From Paragyromitra xinjiangensis (taxonomy: Eukaryota > Ascomycota > Pezizomycetes > Pezizales > Discinaceae), in assembly GCA_038503065.1 (NCBI GenBank), contig JBCAMK010000006.1, forward strand, positions 744,001 to 808,000: a stretch of DNA of 64,000 nucleotides, in the 5' to 3' direction. Positions 54,862 to 64,000 of the stretch are shown one piece after another; within the stretch, counting starts at the first letter, position 1, and each line of letters begins with the position of its first letter. Both the position numbers and the translations under genes were made by a program. The notes beneath the pieces were generated by a model that worked only from the letters and a program-made list of their open reading frames with translations, did no database searches and had not been told where the DNA came from.

Positions 54862-57561
54862 ATGTCCTCCTCTTTCTCTCAGGCCCTCAATTCTATCACT
54901 GCTACGAAACTTCGAGTCCTCTCTAAGCAGCACTCTGATTTCACCTCGCACAAACAGCAGGTGCTGGCCTCCGTCGATGCTGCCACTGAGCCCCGTGAGA
55001 AGGTCCGTCTGCTTGTAGACGGTATCAAGGCCTGGCGTAACACAGACTCCACATCCACAGAATCCGTCTCTGCTACCTCCCACTCCGCTTATCTGAAAAA
55101 CGTCGAGAGATTCCTCCAGCAGTCCCACCACGATCCGAGCATCGGGAGCATCAGCCTGAACGAATGGGAGATTAAACTCTCCAAGAGTCTCGATACGGAA
55201 AAGGTCAAGTTTGAGTACGCGGAACTGTTCGGAAGATTGTTGACCGAGTGGGTTGGGAGTGAGAGCACGAAGTCTCCGGGAAAGGTGGAAAGAGAGCTGC
55301 AAAGTGATGGGGATGACACCGAGAAGATAGACACCGAATCTCCTGCTGGCTCTACCGATGGGTTCGAAAAGGTCGGGAGAAAAGAAATGCACGAGCAGCG
55401 TTCAAAGTTCGAGTCCTTTGTGTTTACGACCCAAGAAACCGATACTGTCGCCATTGAGGCATACTTGAATGATCTCTTCTCGACTTCCAAGGACTCGAAG
55501 AACCAGCTTGCTCTCATGCGGAAGGCTTTGGAAAAGTTTGGGGACACGCTACTCCGCCGCACAACCTTTGGCGTTGAAGATCTCAGGTTGACCATCAAGT
55601 CCTTGTTGGCTGCTGATCTTCTATCCAACGAGAAACGAAACACCCTGAAGGAATTCACTCTCAATAAAGCGGTCCTGAATGAGGTTGCTGACGTTCTCAA
55701 TATGCACCTCTCCTCGTTGTCGTCGTGGTCTTGGGGCGTTGATGGCGTTCCTGTCGAGATGCGGAGACAGCTGAACGGCAAGTACAGAATCTACATGGAC
55801 GAGGAGGTCTTGCAAGCCATTTTCCTTCATTGGCTCGGTCTCAAGTGGAGCGTCGAATTCAAACGCCTTTTTCGCTCGGTCTTCAATTCACGTGCCTGGA
55901 AGTCATCCTCAAAGCCGCTGTCAAAGGACGAAATCGAGAGACGCGAGTATTTCTTCAAGGAAAGCCGTTCCGACTATGGCGTTGAAAAAATCACCACCCC
56001 CAAAACAATCGAACAAACCAGGCGATCGATGCAAGTGAAACAATTTTTCATGAACCAGCTTCCAGAGAGCATGGCGGAAGGTACCCCTGCATACGATCCC
56101 GAAGACGACTCGGATGCCGATGGAACGTCCCCCGTAGCCATTAAACAGTCTCTGTTGCACATTGTGACCACCGAATGCCTTCTCAACAAGGCTATTAGCG
56201 ACACATTCACTGCTGTCCGTTCCGACTTTTCTTGGTTTGGCCCGAGCCTCCCTCACTCCTCGCTCATAGCTGTATTCAAGTTCTTTGGCGTTGCCGAGAC
56301 TTGGCTCAACTTCTTCCAGAAGTTTCTATCAACGCCACTCCTATTCGCCGGTGACGGACCGTCTGCTATGATCCAGGTGCGAAAGCGTGGGGTCCCCATG
56401 TCCCATAGTTTGAGTGATTTGCTCGGCGAAGTTCTACTATTTTGCATGGACTATGCTGTGAACCAGCGTGCAGACGGTCTCTTTCTCTATCGTATCCACG
56501 ATGACTTTTGGTTCTGGGATAGCGATCCTGAAATTTGTGCCAAGGCCTGGCGAGAAATGAGTGCCTTCAGCCAACTTGTCGGTCTCGAGTTTAACTTTGA
56601 GAAGACTGGCTCCGTGTGCGTTGGGCAGCCACTGCACCCCGACCTCCCCCAAGGCTCCATAAAATGGGGCTTCCTGAAATTTCAGGAATCCGGCCGATTT
56701 GTGATTGACCAATCCCAGGTGGATATTCATATCGCAGAACTTAAACTTCAGCTCGCGGCTTGTGAAAGCTCGGTATTCGCATGGGTACAGGCATACAACA
56801 AATACGTGTCGTCGTTTTTCGTTAACAACTTTGGTTCCCCGCCAGCGAATTGCTTCGGTAGGCAGCACGTCGACATGATAATCGATACTCTCCAGCGAAT
56901 TCAGCTCGAGCTCTTCCCTCAACACCAAGGATCAGTCACTTCGTACCTAGCGGATGTTATCCAACAGCGCTTTGGTGTCCAGGATATCCCTGATGGTTGG
57001 TACTATTGGCCAATCTCTATGGGTGGGCTGGAAGTCAAGAACCCAATTATCCCATTGTACGCGCTCCGCGATGATATATGCGAAGATCCTACCACACAGT
57101 TCCCAGGTGTATGCGAGAAGGATGAAGCATCATATGCAGTAGCGAAGGAGAAGTGGGACAGTGGCGCGACTAAGAAGCCACACACTACGAATAAGAGCTT
57201 GCAAGCCGAGCCATTTATGCCATACGACGAGTACATTCTACATCGCGCACAAAGGTTGCAGGCCTGGAATAATTGTTATCTGGAGCTCCTAGAAGAACCA
57301 GATAACTGTAGTATTTCGTTGACGGCAGAACTACAGGCGGCGTTGAATGACGTGTCCGTTGCGGCGGCAGGGCTGACGGGCAAAGGAGGAATTTCAAGGT
57401 CAGGATGGCACGGAATGACTGTTTATTGGCAGTGGGTTGTTACATGCTTCGGTGAAGGGATGATTAGGAAATGGGGTGGTTTGGAGGTAGTGAGGCCCGG
57501 AAGTTTGCCAGTTGGGATGGTTGATGCATGGAAGAGCAGGAGGTTGAAGTGGGAGCAATAA
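54862..57561 (+). CDS. rvt: rvt: domesticated reverse-transcriptase-related protein (899 aa)
   Basis: This is a single intronless frame from ATG 54862 with no flanking LTR, tail or integrase, so it is not a typical retrotransposon. RT-type motifs appear in order: motif 3/A around SDFSWFGPSLPHSSLIAVF with Asp455; motif 4/B RGVPMSHSLSDLLGEVLL (about 509-526); motif 5/C YRIHDDFWFW with the catalytic pair Asp547-Asp548; motif 6/D GLEFNFEKTG (574-583); and motif 7/E IKWGFLKF. A long helical N-terminus (residues 1 to about 180, charged) precedes the RT core, and a roughly 270-residue C-terminal extension follows. The HDD with flanking Trp and the long extensions are hallmarks of the rvt class of reverse-transcriptase-related cellular genes, known from fungi, some other eukaryotes and bacteria as conserved, usually single-copy host genes. 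Their physiological role is unresolved. All expected catalytic residues are intact. Confidence 0.88.
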   Translation: MSSSFSQALNSITATKLRVLSKQHSDFTSHKQQVLASVDAATEPREKVRLLVDGIKAWRNTDSTSTESVSATSHSAYLKNVERFLQQSHHDPSIGSISLNEWEIKLSKSLDTEKVKFEYAELFGRLLTEWVGSESTKSPGKVERELQSDGDDTEKIDTESPAGSTDGFEKVGRKEMHEQRSKFESFVFTTQETDTVAIEAYLNDLFSTSKDSKNQLALMRKALEKFGDTLLRRTTFGVEDLRLTIKSLLAADLLSNEKRNTLKEFTLNKAVLNEVADVLNMHLSSLSSWSWGVDGVPVEMRRQLNGKYRIYMDEEVLQAIFLHWLGLKWSVEFKRLFRSVFNSRAWKSSSKPLSKDEIERREYFFKESRSDYGVEKITTPKTIEQTRRSMQVKQFFMNQLPESMAEGTPAYDPEDDSDADGTSPVAIKQSLLHIVTTECLLNKAISDTFTAVRSDFSWFGPSLPHSSLIAVFKFFGVAETWLNFFQKFLSTPLLFAGDGPSAMIQVRKRGVPMSHSLSDLLGEVLLFCMDYAVNQRADGLFLYRIHDDFWFWDSDPEICAKAWREMSAFSQLVGLEFNFEKTGSVCVGQPLHPDLPQGSIKWGFLKFQESGRFVIDQSQVDIHIAELKLQLAACESSVFAWVQAYNKYVSSFFVNNFGSPPANCFGRQHVDMIIDTLQRIQLELFPQHQGSVTSYLADVIQQRFGVQDIPDGWYYWPISMGGLEVKNPIIPLYALRDDICEDPTTQFPGVCEKDEASYAVAKEKWDSGATKKPHTTNKSLQAEPFMPYDEYILHRAQRLQAWNNCYLELLEEPDNCSISLTAELQAALNDVSVAAAGLTGKGGISRSGWHGMTVYWQWVVTCFGEGMIRKWGGLEVVRPGSLPVGMVDAWKSRRLKWEQ

Positions 57562-57742
57562 ATAGAGGCTGTTTTGGTTTGGGGAGCGGAAGGGTTGCCT
57601 AGTAGGAGGAGACATGAAAAGATGGTCGTTAGACCTTCGAACTGTATGATAGCTGAAACATAGCTGGGTTTACCTTTATGAGATAGGATTCCCGCCGATG
57701 GTAAAACACTTATATTCTCATCCAAAAGGCTTTTATTATGTC

Positions 57743-58963
57743 CTACCATCTACGGCGCTGATGGCCCTCAATGAAATGTTCCAAGGCACGATCTTCGTCG
57801 GCACCAAACTTGGAGATAAAGCGAACCATTCTCTGACCACTCTGCCCGTTGCTCCTTGCTAGTTCAAGTGTAGTGCATCCACTCACCAGATCCACCATCT
57901 CAGCATCAGCCCCCATCGTCATCAACGTCTCTGCTATCTCGTAGTTCCCATTCGTAACCGCTAGATGGAGTGCCGTCTGCCCCGAGCCATTTCTCAAATC
58001 GATGTCGATCTCGCCATCCACTAACTTTCTAACCAAACCTTTGTAGTTTTCTCTTGACGCAATATGGAGTGCCGTTTCCTCGTTGTACGTCCGGAAATCT
58101 TCATTGGCGTATTCGAGGAGAAGGATGATAGTTGGCCTGTGGCCAACCGACCATGCAACATCAAAAGGTGTATCCAATGAATCATCTTCGATATCCAGCG
58201 GCGCTCCGTTTCGAAGTAACATTTTGACCAACGATTCATCCTTCAAATCTGCCGCCAGATGAAGCGCGGTTCTCCCCATGGCATCCTGCGCGCCGATATC
58301 AGCTCCTGTCTTGAGCAACTCCCTAACTACCGCTTGGTAGTTTTCCTCAACCGCGAGGTGAAGCGCCGTCTGTTCCATATCATCACGAACCCCCTCATCC
58401 AGTCTCGCTTCAAGATCCGCCCCATTCGCCACCAAGAGCTCGATCGACTCGTGGTCATTATAGATAGCAGCAACGTGAAGCGCTGTCACTCCATAGAAAT
58501 CTAGCTCATTCGCAAACGCACCCTTCGCTAGTAAACTCCTAACAAGTATGCCTTGGTGACACGATAGCGCCTGGTGAAGGGAAGTAAGTTGGCTCCCACC
58601 CAACTCCCTGACGATGACGCGCGCTCCTCTTTCCATCACCAGTTGGACAACTTCCTCGCTGAAATCTGCCGGGAAATTGTAGATCTCGGTTGGACGTCCG
58701 TTGGCGCTTGGGTATTTTATTTGGATACCTCCTGTCTTCCCCATTACGAACCTGACGAGAGGTTCATTCCCGGTAGTTGCGCCCCAGTGAAGCGCGACTA
58801 TTCCGTATTTTGTTTGGAGCGCGAAGTTGTGGAGGAGTGGTGCTAGAAGCGAAGCTAGGTGACGATTGGTTTGGCAGAATGAGTTGAGATCTGTTGGACA
58901 TGTGGAGTTAAGGCTTTCTGCAATGAGGAGGATTATCTCGTTTGGTAGGTTGAGGAGCGGCAT
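57743..58963 (-). CDS. F-box/ankyrin-repeat protein (406 aa)
   Basis: This is a single exon. The open frame extends to 59008, but the ATG at 58963 puts the F-box (PLLNLPNEIILLIAESLN, then LNSFCQTNRHLASLLAPLL) at the very N-terminus, as in the related gene at 4322. The rest is a run of about nine ankyrin repeats: GVTALHVAAIYNDHESIELL, QTALHLAVEENYQAVVRELL, GRTALHLAADLKDESLVKML, ETALHIASRENYKGLVRKL and GQTALHLAVTNGNYEIAETL. The expected role is substrate recognition for an SCF ubiquitin ligase; the target is unknown. It is convergent with the rvt gene, with 180 bp between the stop codons. Confidence 0.85.
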   Translation of the reverse strand: MPLLNLPNEIILLIAESLNSTCPTDLNSFCQTNRHLASLLAPLLHNFALQTKYGIVALHWGATTGNEPLVRFVMGKTGGIQIKYPSANGRPTEIYNFPADFSEEVVQLVMERGARVIVRELGGSQLTSLHQALSCHQGILVRSLLAKGAFANELDFYGVTALHVAAIYNDHESIELLVANGADLEARLDEGVRDDMEQTALHLAVEENYQAVVRELLKTGADIGAQDAMGRTALHLAADLKDESLVKMLLRNGAPLDIEDDSLDTPFDVAWSVGHRPTIILLLEYANEDFRTYNEETALHIASRENYKGLVRKLVDGEIDIDLRNGSGQTALHLAVTNGNYEIAETLMTMGADAEMVDLVSGCTTLELARSNGQSGQRMVRFISKFGADEDRALEHFIEGHQRRRW

Positions 58964-59008
58964 GGTGTGTATTTTTTGGATGATAGGAGTTGATATTGAA
59001 AGGTACAT

Positions 59009-61333
59009 GTAATGTAGTTGGGACAGTGGTCTAAAGTGGTTGGTTGCCTTGCCAAGTCCTGAGTGGCTGAGTCACGTTTCATGGATTATCACTCGTGAGT
59101 TGTTGCTACCTTTGGTTAACCTAATAACTCCTGCTATCGGAATTTAATATCATAAGGGTTTCTCAGAAGTGCCACCTCAAAATCGTGCGTTTCACAGTAG
59201 ATACTCCGGGGATCGGAACCCACTTTCAGCACATATTCCTCATCTTTCAGCCCTTTCATCCAAAACCTCTCATACTCGTCATTATACCCCACCTTATAGC
59301 TCGTCCTCCTAACACTTTAACTTCCGATGCCTCCTCGCCCTATCGACTAAGCTTTGCCAGACTCAGACAAACATGTCACTAATCTCAACAGGTTCGCTAG
59401 CCATAATACTTGATACCTGAACGCACCCCTCCCTTCTCTACCGGTGCAGTATAGGTTCCGCTCCGTTAAGCTTAAACATCAATGGCGAATCTAGCCTAGA
59501 ATCCGCAATAGCATCGCATGCCTCCTCCAAGACCCAAAGCGACGGTTCGGTTCAGTGATTTTATCCGCCACTACCGGGGTAGCTCTTTTAGCAATGTTTT
59601 TTGCCAAAGTCATACATTACGGGGAAATTCGTAGTGGGCTTGAGCTCGAATTGTAGGCTCGAACTCCTCAAGCCTAAAGCTCCACGAGCCCGAGCTGGCT
59701 CGAGACTGTTTTCTAAGAGGCTCGAGTCCAGCTCGAGCCTATTAAATCTCAATAAAGGGTAGGAGCTGAGAGAGAAAGAAGCATAAAGTTGGCCTGGTCT
59801 CTCGGAGGTGGAGTCCTGGCAACTGGGAGGGGAATGGAGAGGGTTGGGCTGCAGCGGGTATCTAGTTTCAATGGTAATTGGTGATCTCCTTGTAATCATT
59901 TTTGCAAGGACGCCAAACCACTATAGTAGGCTAGGCTCGAGCCCGTCTCGAATTTCTTCAAGCCGGCTCGAATTCCTCAAGCCTATCCTTCCATAGGCCG
60001 AGCCAGCTTGAGCCCAGGCCTCCGCATCGGCTCGAACAGGCTCGTGGGAACACTAGAAATTCGCTGTAAGAATGAGGGAAACTGTATGGGGCGAAACTAG
60101 GAGGCTTGAAGCGCCGGAGACGGTGTCATTCGTCCCATAAATAGAGGCGGGGCGAATGATTCGTGAAGGTGATGCGAGAACGTACTTTTTGTATGGAATT
60201 GTAGCTCCCGAAAAACTAGAAAAGGCTGTGACGAGAAAGGGTTTTGTAGACGGACGTATCTTATAACTGAGCTGTAGATCGTGATTGATCTAACTCTTAC
60301 GGCGTACGAGGAAGGCACTTATATAGCCAAAAGCTTCAGGTACCCAAGATCCTAGGAGGGGACTTTCTGTTGCAAGGATTTGTAGGGGAGTGTCGGCTTT
60401 GCAAGTCAATTAGCATGGTTATGCGTTTAGGGGTCCGTAATTAACCCTGTCTACCACACTTTCCCACAGTTCCCCTCCACTGGCTGTGTTACTAGGAATT
60501 GTAGGGTAGATGGGCATCCTGGGCTGTTGGGTATTGTCCCTGTATCGCTCTCGGTTCGGCCTTTCGGTGTGAAGTCTTCCGTGGGGAATGACTAACAAAG
60601 ACTATCGTAAACACCTCAAATCATAAGAGTGCATAGAAGATGGCCGGGGAACGATTCTCAGGAACAAGAACCCAGGGTGTATCCTAGTTGATGTTAGCCG
60701 ATTTATGGGGATCGTAGATATTTTGGTTGCAGGCATAAGTAATCTGAGCAAGTCAAGCAAATTGTAAAAATAAAAGTTATAAGCGTCAATGGTTTTTATC
60801 CTCAAAAATTATTACCGATTGTCGGGTTAGCTGAGGATGGAAGCATCATCATACGTCGTCCATTAGCGTACCATTGTGGAACCTCCTCTATGTCATTGAC
60901 CGGAGTTATCGAATGGAGTAATTGTTGGACCAGACGGCTAGTATAGATATCACTTCGTTTTTGCCCTAAAAATGCATGCGTAGGACGGAATCATAGTGCA
61001 CATGTAGCCAGTATTATGATTGTTGGTTGCCCTCAGTACGAAACAACACCAGTGGGCTAACGGCAAGTACCGTACCCTAATCCATAAAGAAAGCTAACAT
61101 ATGTTTCCACTAGCCAAATCCGCAACCCCACTCGATTTTATCGGCCCCCATCACAATCCGAAGTATTAGGGAAAAGATACTACCGAGTTTCAACCTGATG
61201 GATGGTAATCTAAAGAATCTGGTAGCATTGTAGTCTTAGAGGTATGCTCAATCCCAAGAGTCCACTCCAAGATGGTTCGCAATACGTTATGATCCATAGA
61301 TTATACAACAGATACGCCTTCCACCTGCTTCCC
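59009..61333. other. Intergenic, repeat-containing
   Basis: No gene is supported. The stretch contains the GGCTCGA-rich repeat pair (59641-59752 and 59930-60047). The open frames at 59588-59899 and 60097-60318 have no recognisable motif and the first overlaps the repeat. Confidence 0.5.
59641..60047. repeat. Two GGCTCGA-rich repeat blocks
   Basis: Blocks 59641-59752 and 59930-60047 are dense in GGCTCGA/TCGAGCC words. They share the direct repeat CTCGAA(C/T)TCCTCAAGCCT (about 59659-59675 and 59969-59984). Within each block, GGCTCGAG and CTCGAGCC give many possible short hairpins. The 180 bp between them is ordinary sequence, so the pair may bound one non-autonomous element. Confidence 0.6.
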
Positions 61334-61340
61334 AGGTGTA

Positions 61341-61598
61341 GAATTGCCTGCCCAAAGGACCTCTCTTCCGTTCAAGGAGGGCTGCCGGGGGTGTCTTGGC
61401 CGTCGGTTCGCCGAAGTGGAAATTGCCGCTGCGATAGCAATCCTCTTTCTGAACCACAAAGCTACACTAAAATTAGGCTCTGGAAAGACATTTGATGAAG
61501 CGGTCACTCAAGCGCAAACAGAACTAGACAAGAGTTCTAATGAATTCGCTATGGCGGTTAGGAAGAATATCGACGTCATCCGGACGGGGAGAAATTGA
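61341..61598 (+). pseudogene. Cytochrome P450 heme-domain fragment
   Basis: The frame reads SLPFKEGCRGCLGRRFAEVE followed by IAAAIAILFLNHKATLKLGS and then a hydrophilic tail ending in TGA at 61596-61598. FKEGCRGCLG matches the heme-binding signature FxxGxRxCxG, and RRFAEVE followed by a hydrophobic helix is the usual L-helix sequence of fungal P450s. The upstream kilobase shows no ExxR or PERF motif in any plausible frame, and the fragment covers only about 85 residues. It is therefore a 3' remnant of a P450 gene, from a family different from the gene at 40581 (which has CIGITMANMEL after the Cys). Confidence 0.7.
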
Positions 61599-64000
61599 CT
61601 TGACGATCCGACCGTGTAACATAATCTGGCGAAATTATCCGATCTCTGTATTACAGCAGAGTCTAATTATTTTAGATCAAGCTTTCTAATAGGCCAGATC
61701 GCCGGGCTGTAAGTCGGCTTGGGACTCTATCATTTAGGTCCCAATGATAGTTAACTTAGGCCGAGGTAGTCGTATGGCTAATCATTTGAACTTGGTGAAG
61801 GATTATCCATACATAGATAGCCTATGATGCATTCCGCGATCGCCAGAATCATGAATGAAGGGGCTTTAGTTCCGCTATAATCGCATACCCCTGAACTATA
61901 GTTCTATTAATATCCATAAGATAAGTAATGGGATCGTGCATTATCTATAGCTGTAGTGATCGTGAGATACTCGCGTCAGGCAAGAAGTTTGGAGATACAA
62001 GGGAGATCCTTGATCATGAAGGGATACCGATTGGCTAGAATAACAGAAAGTCAAGAATTGTAAGTTCCCTATTCGCCACTGGGATTCCCCTTGTATTTCC
62101 AAACTTGCCTATGCGAGGTATCTACAGGCGAGGGATATCTGAAAGCTTGACTATGACGTTTGCAGCCAAGTTCGATTATGAAGGAAAATGAATTTTGAAT
62201 GATCCAATCTATGTGCACACGTGCTTTGACGTAGTAACAAGCCGGCTGCCGATCTGCAGTTCCTGTTACAAGCGCTCACAGCCCCCTTGAGATCGCTACC
62301 GTCGAATGAGGTTCTGTGGTTATAACCACCTGATACGCCATGGATTCTCGGCCAAGGCCAACGGCTAACGGCCAAGTCTATGCTTGGTTTTGCACGAAAT
62401 AGCCCTACCTAATTACCAAAACGCCCCTATACTGCGGTTGGAGAACCGTTGATATAGAATTATTTTTATCAAAAGCAAGGGGAAAAAGTCAGACCCGTCC
62501 CTCCTATGGTGCCGGGTATTGATGTTACAAGCTAAGGGCGCACAGAAGACAAAATACAATGCGTACCTGCAAACAGGAGCTCTCATTTAGCTAACGCTCA
62601 AAATCGTGAAGGTGTTGATGGAGGAGACAAGACTAGTTAGCTTAGAATGGATATCTTCTTGTCAAGAATATATATAGCTATAAAAAAAGGTTTATGGGAT
62701 TATTTCTTGGTTTCACGGTGACGATGAGGAGCTCACAGATCTTTAGGCAACTACTCCCACTTTGTGGTCAGATATTATGCTAAGAGTCATCGATTCTGAT
62801 GAGACGTTTCGATGCAAATGGTCCCGCTTTAGAGTGTGGCGTTTTAATTACTCGCGTGATAGTACTTCGCTTCCCCTCACTTAAAAAGCAAACTTGCCTT
62901 GTGAAATATTTCTAATAAAATAACTCTCATGCTTTCCCGGGAGGTTAATCCTTGCGAAGATCGTAGAATCGAGGCCTATGTTCGTTAAGCTCCAAGGGTC
63001 AAACTATTGGATTAATAACCAAGTAACGCTCACGCCGGGAATCTATCTTTAACACAGGTACGAAAAGTCCGCGCGCACGAAGCCTACGGAGCCCTCTCTT
63101 ACAAAAATTTTCCGAACTTCAAGGCTATTAGAGCACTCATTGCTAACTTCGGTGTTGAACACGTTCTGATCGGCCTTAGCCCTTATAAATACATCAGGGG
63201 CTTAACGGTAACATAGAGGCAGTCTAAGATTGATAGTGTGAGCGTCGGTATTAAGTTAACAGATCTAACAAATATCTCTCAAACCATCACGGAAGGTTTG
63301 ACTGCACACGCAAAGAATTCTCGTGAATACACCGCCCCAGTTAGACCTAACCTTGATATGCTCACGCTGGGGATGAGGGGGGTTTGCTATAAATAGTGAA
63401 TATTGAATATTTTCTCGCATGAATCTTGCAGCCGATGAGGCTTGATGGGCCACATAGAGTACTTCAACTTTGTACTACAACCCTAAATACTAGCTAGGTG
63501 GTGCTTAATTTAACAAAGGATGCTCTCATTTGAGCAACTGCAAAACTATGGATGGTGGACTTATCATTGCTCAAATTCCATCTTCACGAGGGTCTCAGAG
63601 CTTTTACCGATCGTAGGGCACACTCTATAGTTTTCCTAGCAAATACCTAAATGGGGTTCCGAGGCGGGGTTGGAGATAACGGGAAATGGTAGGAAATCTT
63701 TTGGCCGCCCGATCTTCACCTTGGCAACTCGTATCCTCCAATCGGTTATGCTCATGAGAGACTCACATGCCACGTAAAGCGAATCATTTCCAAGCTTCTT
63801 GCCAAGAATTGATGTGGGTTTTATGTTGTAAAATTAACCTCGCCGTGCCAAGAACAAATGTTTCAGCCTGCCGCTTAAACCTGCCGATGTCATGAGCTGT
63901 AACTAACAAAGCCAAAATCCACTGGTCAACTAAAACCAGCCAATACAGAGAATCCTAAAGATTAATCTTTGAATAGAATTTTTACTACATTCTCTCATCT
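61599..64000. other. Gene-poor tail of the window
   Basis: I see no supported gene, RNA gene or repeat family here. The few open frames are shorter than 80 codons and lack motifs. A gene could begin beyond the right edge. Confidence 0.5.

Noticed and set aside
1..64000. CRISPR arrays, bacterial operons or prophage
   Set aside because: No regular short direct repeats with unique spacers are seen, and intron structure and gene families are fungal.

Overview
The window looks like part of a filamentous ascomycete chromosome (Pezizomycotina). The protein-coding genes are monocistronic and cut by many short introns (about 45-75 bp) with GT...AG borders and CTAAC/CTGAC-type branch points. The gene content is typically fungal: F-box/ankyrin proteins, a LysM effector-type protein, a subgroup C chitinase, P450s, an UNC93-like transporter and a fungal rvt gene. 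The class or genus cannot be fixed from the sequence alone. Exon-intron models below were built by hand from splice sites, frame continuity and family motifs; none has transcript support.

Region 1-26 kb is accessory-like: sparse genes in long non-coding, repeat-rich DNA. It holds an ankyrin-ZZ finger gene with an in-frame stop (1.45-3.3 kb), an F-box/ankyrin gene (4.3-5.7 kb), a multi-pass membrane protein (8.0-9.5 kb), a small coiled-coil protein (12.9-13.7 kb), a SesB-like alpha/beta-hydrolase joined to ankyrin repeats with no NACHT domain between them (14.2-16.9 kb), and two paralogous W-rich small proteins (19.1-19.8 and 23.9-24.5 kb) on either side of a 4 kb repeat island. Five copies of one roughly 190 bp MITE-like element, and several other inverted-repeat elements, lie between these genes.

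Region 26-43 kb is gene-dense. It has an ISG12/IFI6-family membrane protein, then a head-to-head pair: an eight-exon multi-LysM protein (minus) and a twelve-exon, 1810-residue CBM18-GH18 chitinase of the killer-toxin-like subgroup C (plus). A two-module hypothetical protein, a decayed F-box fragment, an apparently intact P450 and a small secreted CBM18 protein follow. Three chitin-binding genes within 17 kb suggest a chitin-focused locus for cell-wall attack, self-protection or evasion of chitin sensing; this is inference.

Region 43-64 kb has a 4 kb gene-poor stretch, a 23-exon UNC93-like transporter with four micro-exons, an 856-residue unrecognised protein, an intronless 899-residue rvt gene (a domesticated reverse transcriptase with an HDD catalytic motif) and another F-box/ankyrin gene. 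The last 5 kb holds only GGCTCGA-rich repeats and a P450 heme-domain relic.

The strongest leads are the rvt gene, the LysM/subgroup C chitinase pair, the NACHT-less hydrolase-ankyrin fusion with an unexplained frame break, and the uncharacterised W-rich paralog pair.
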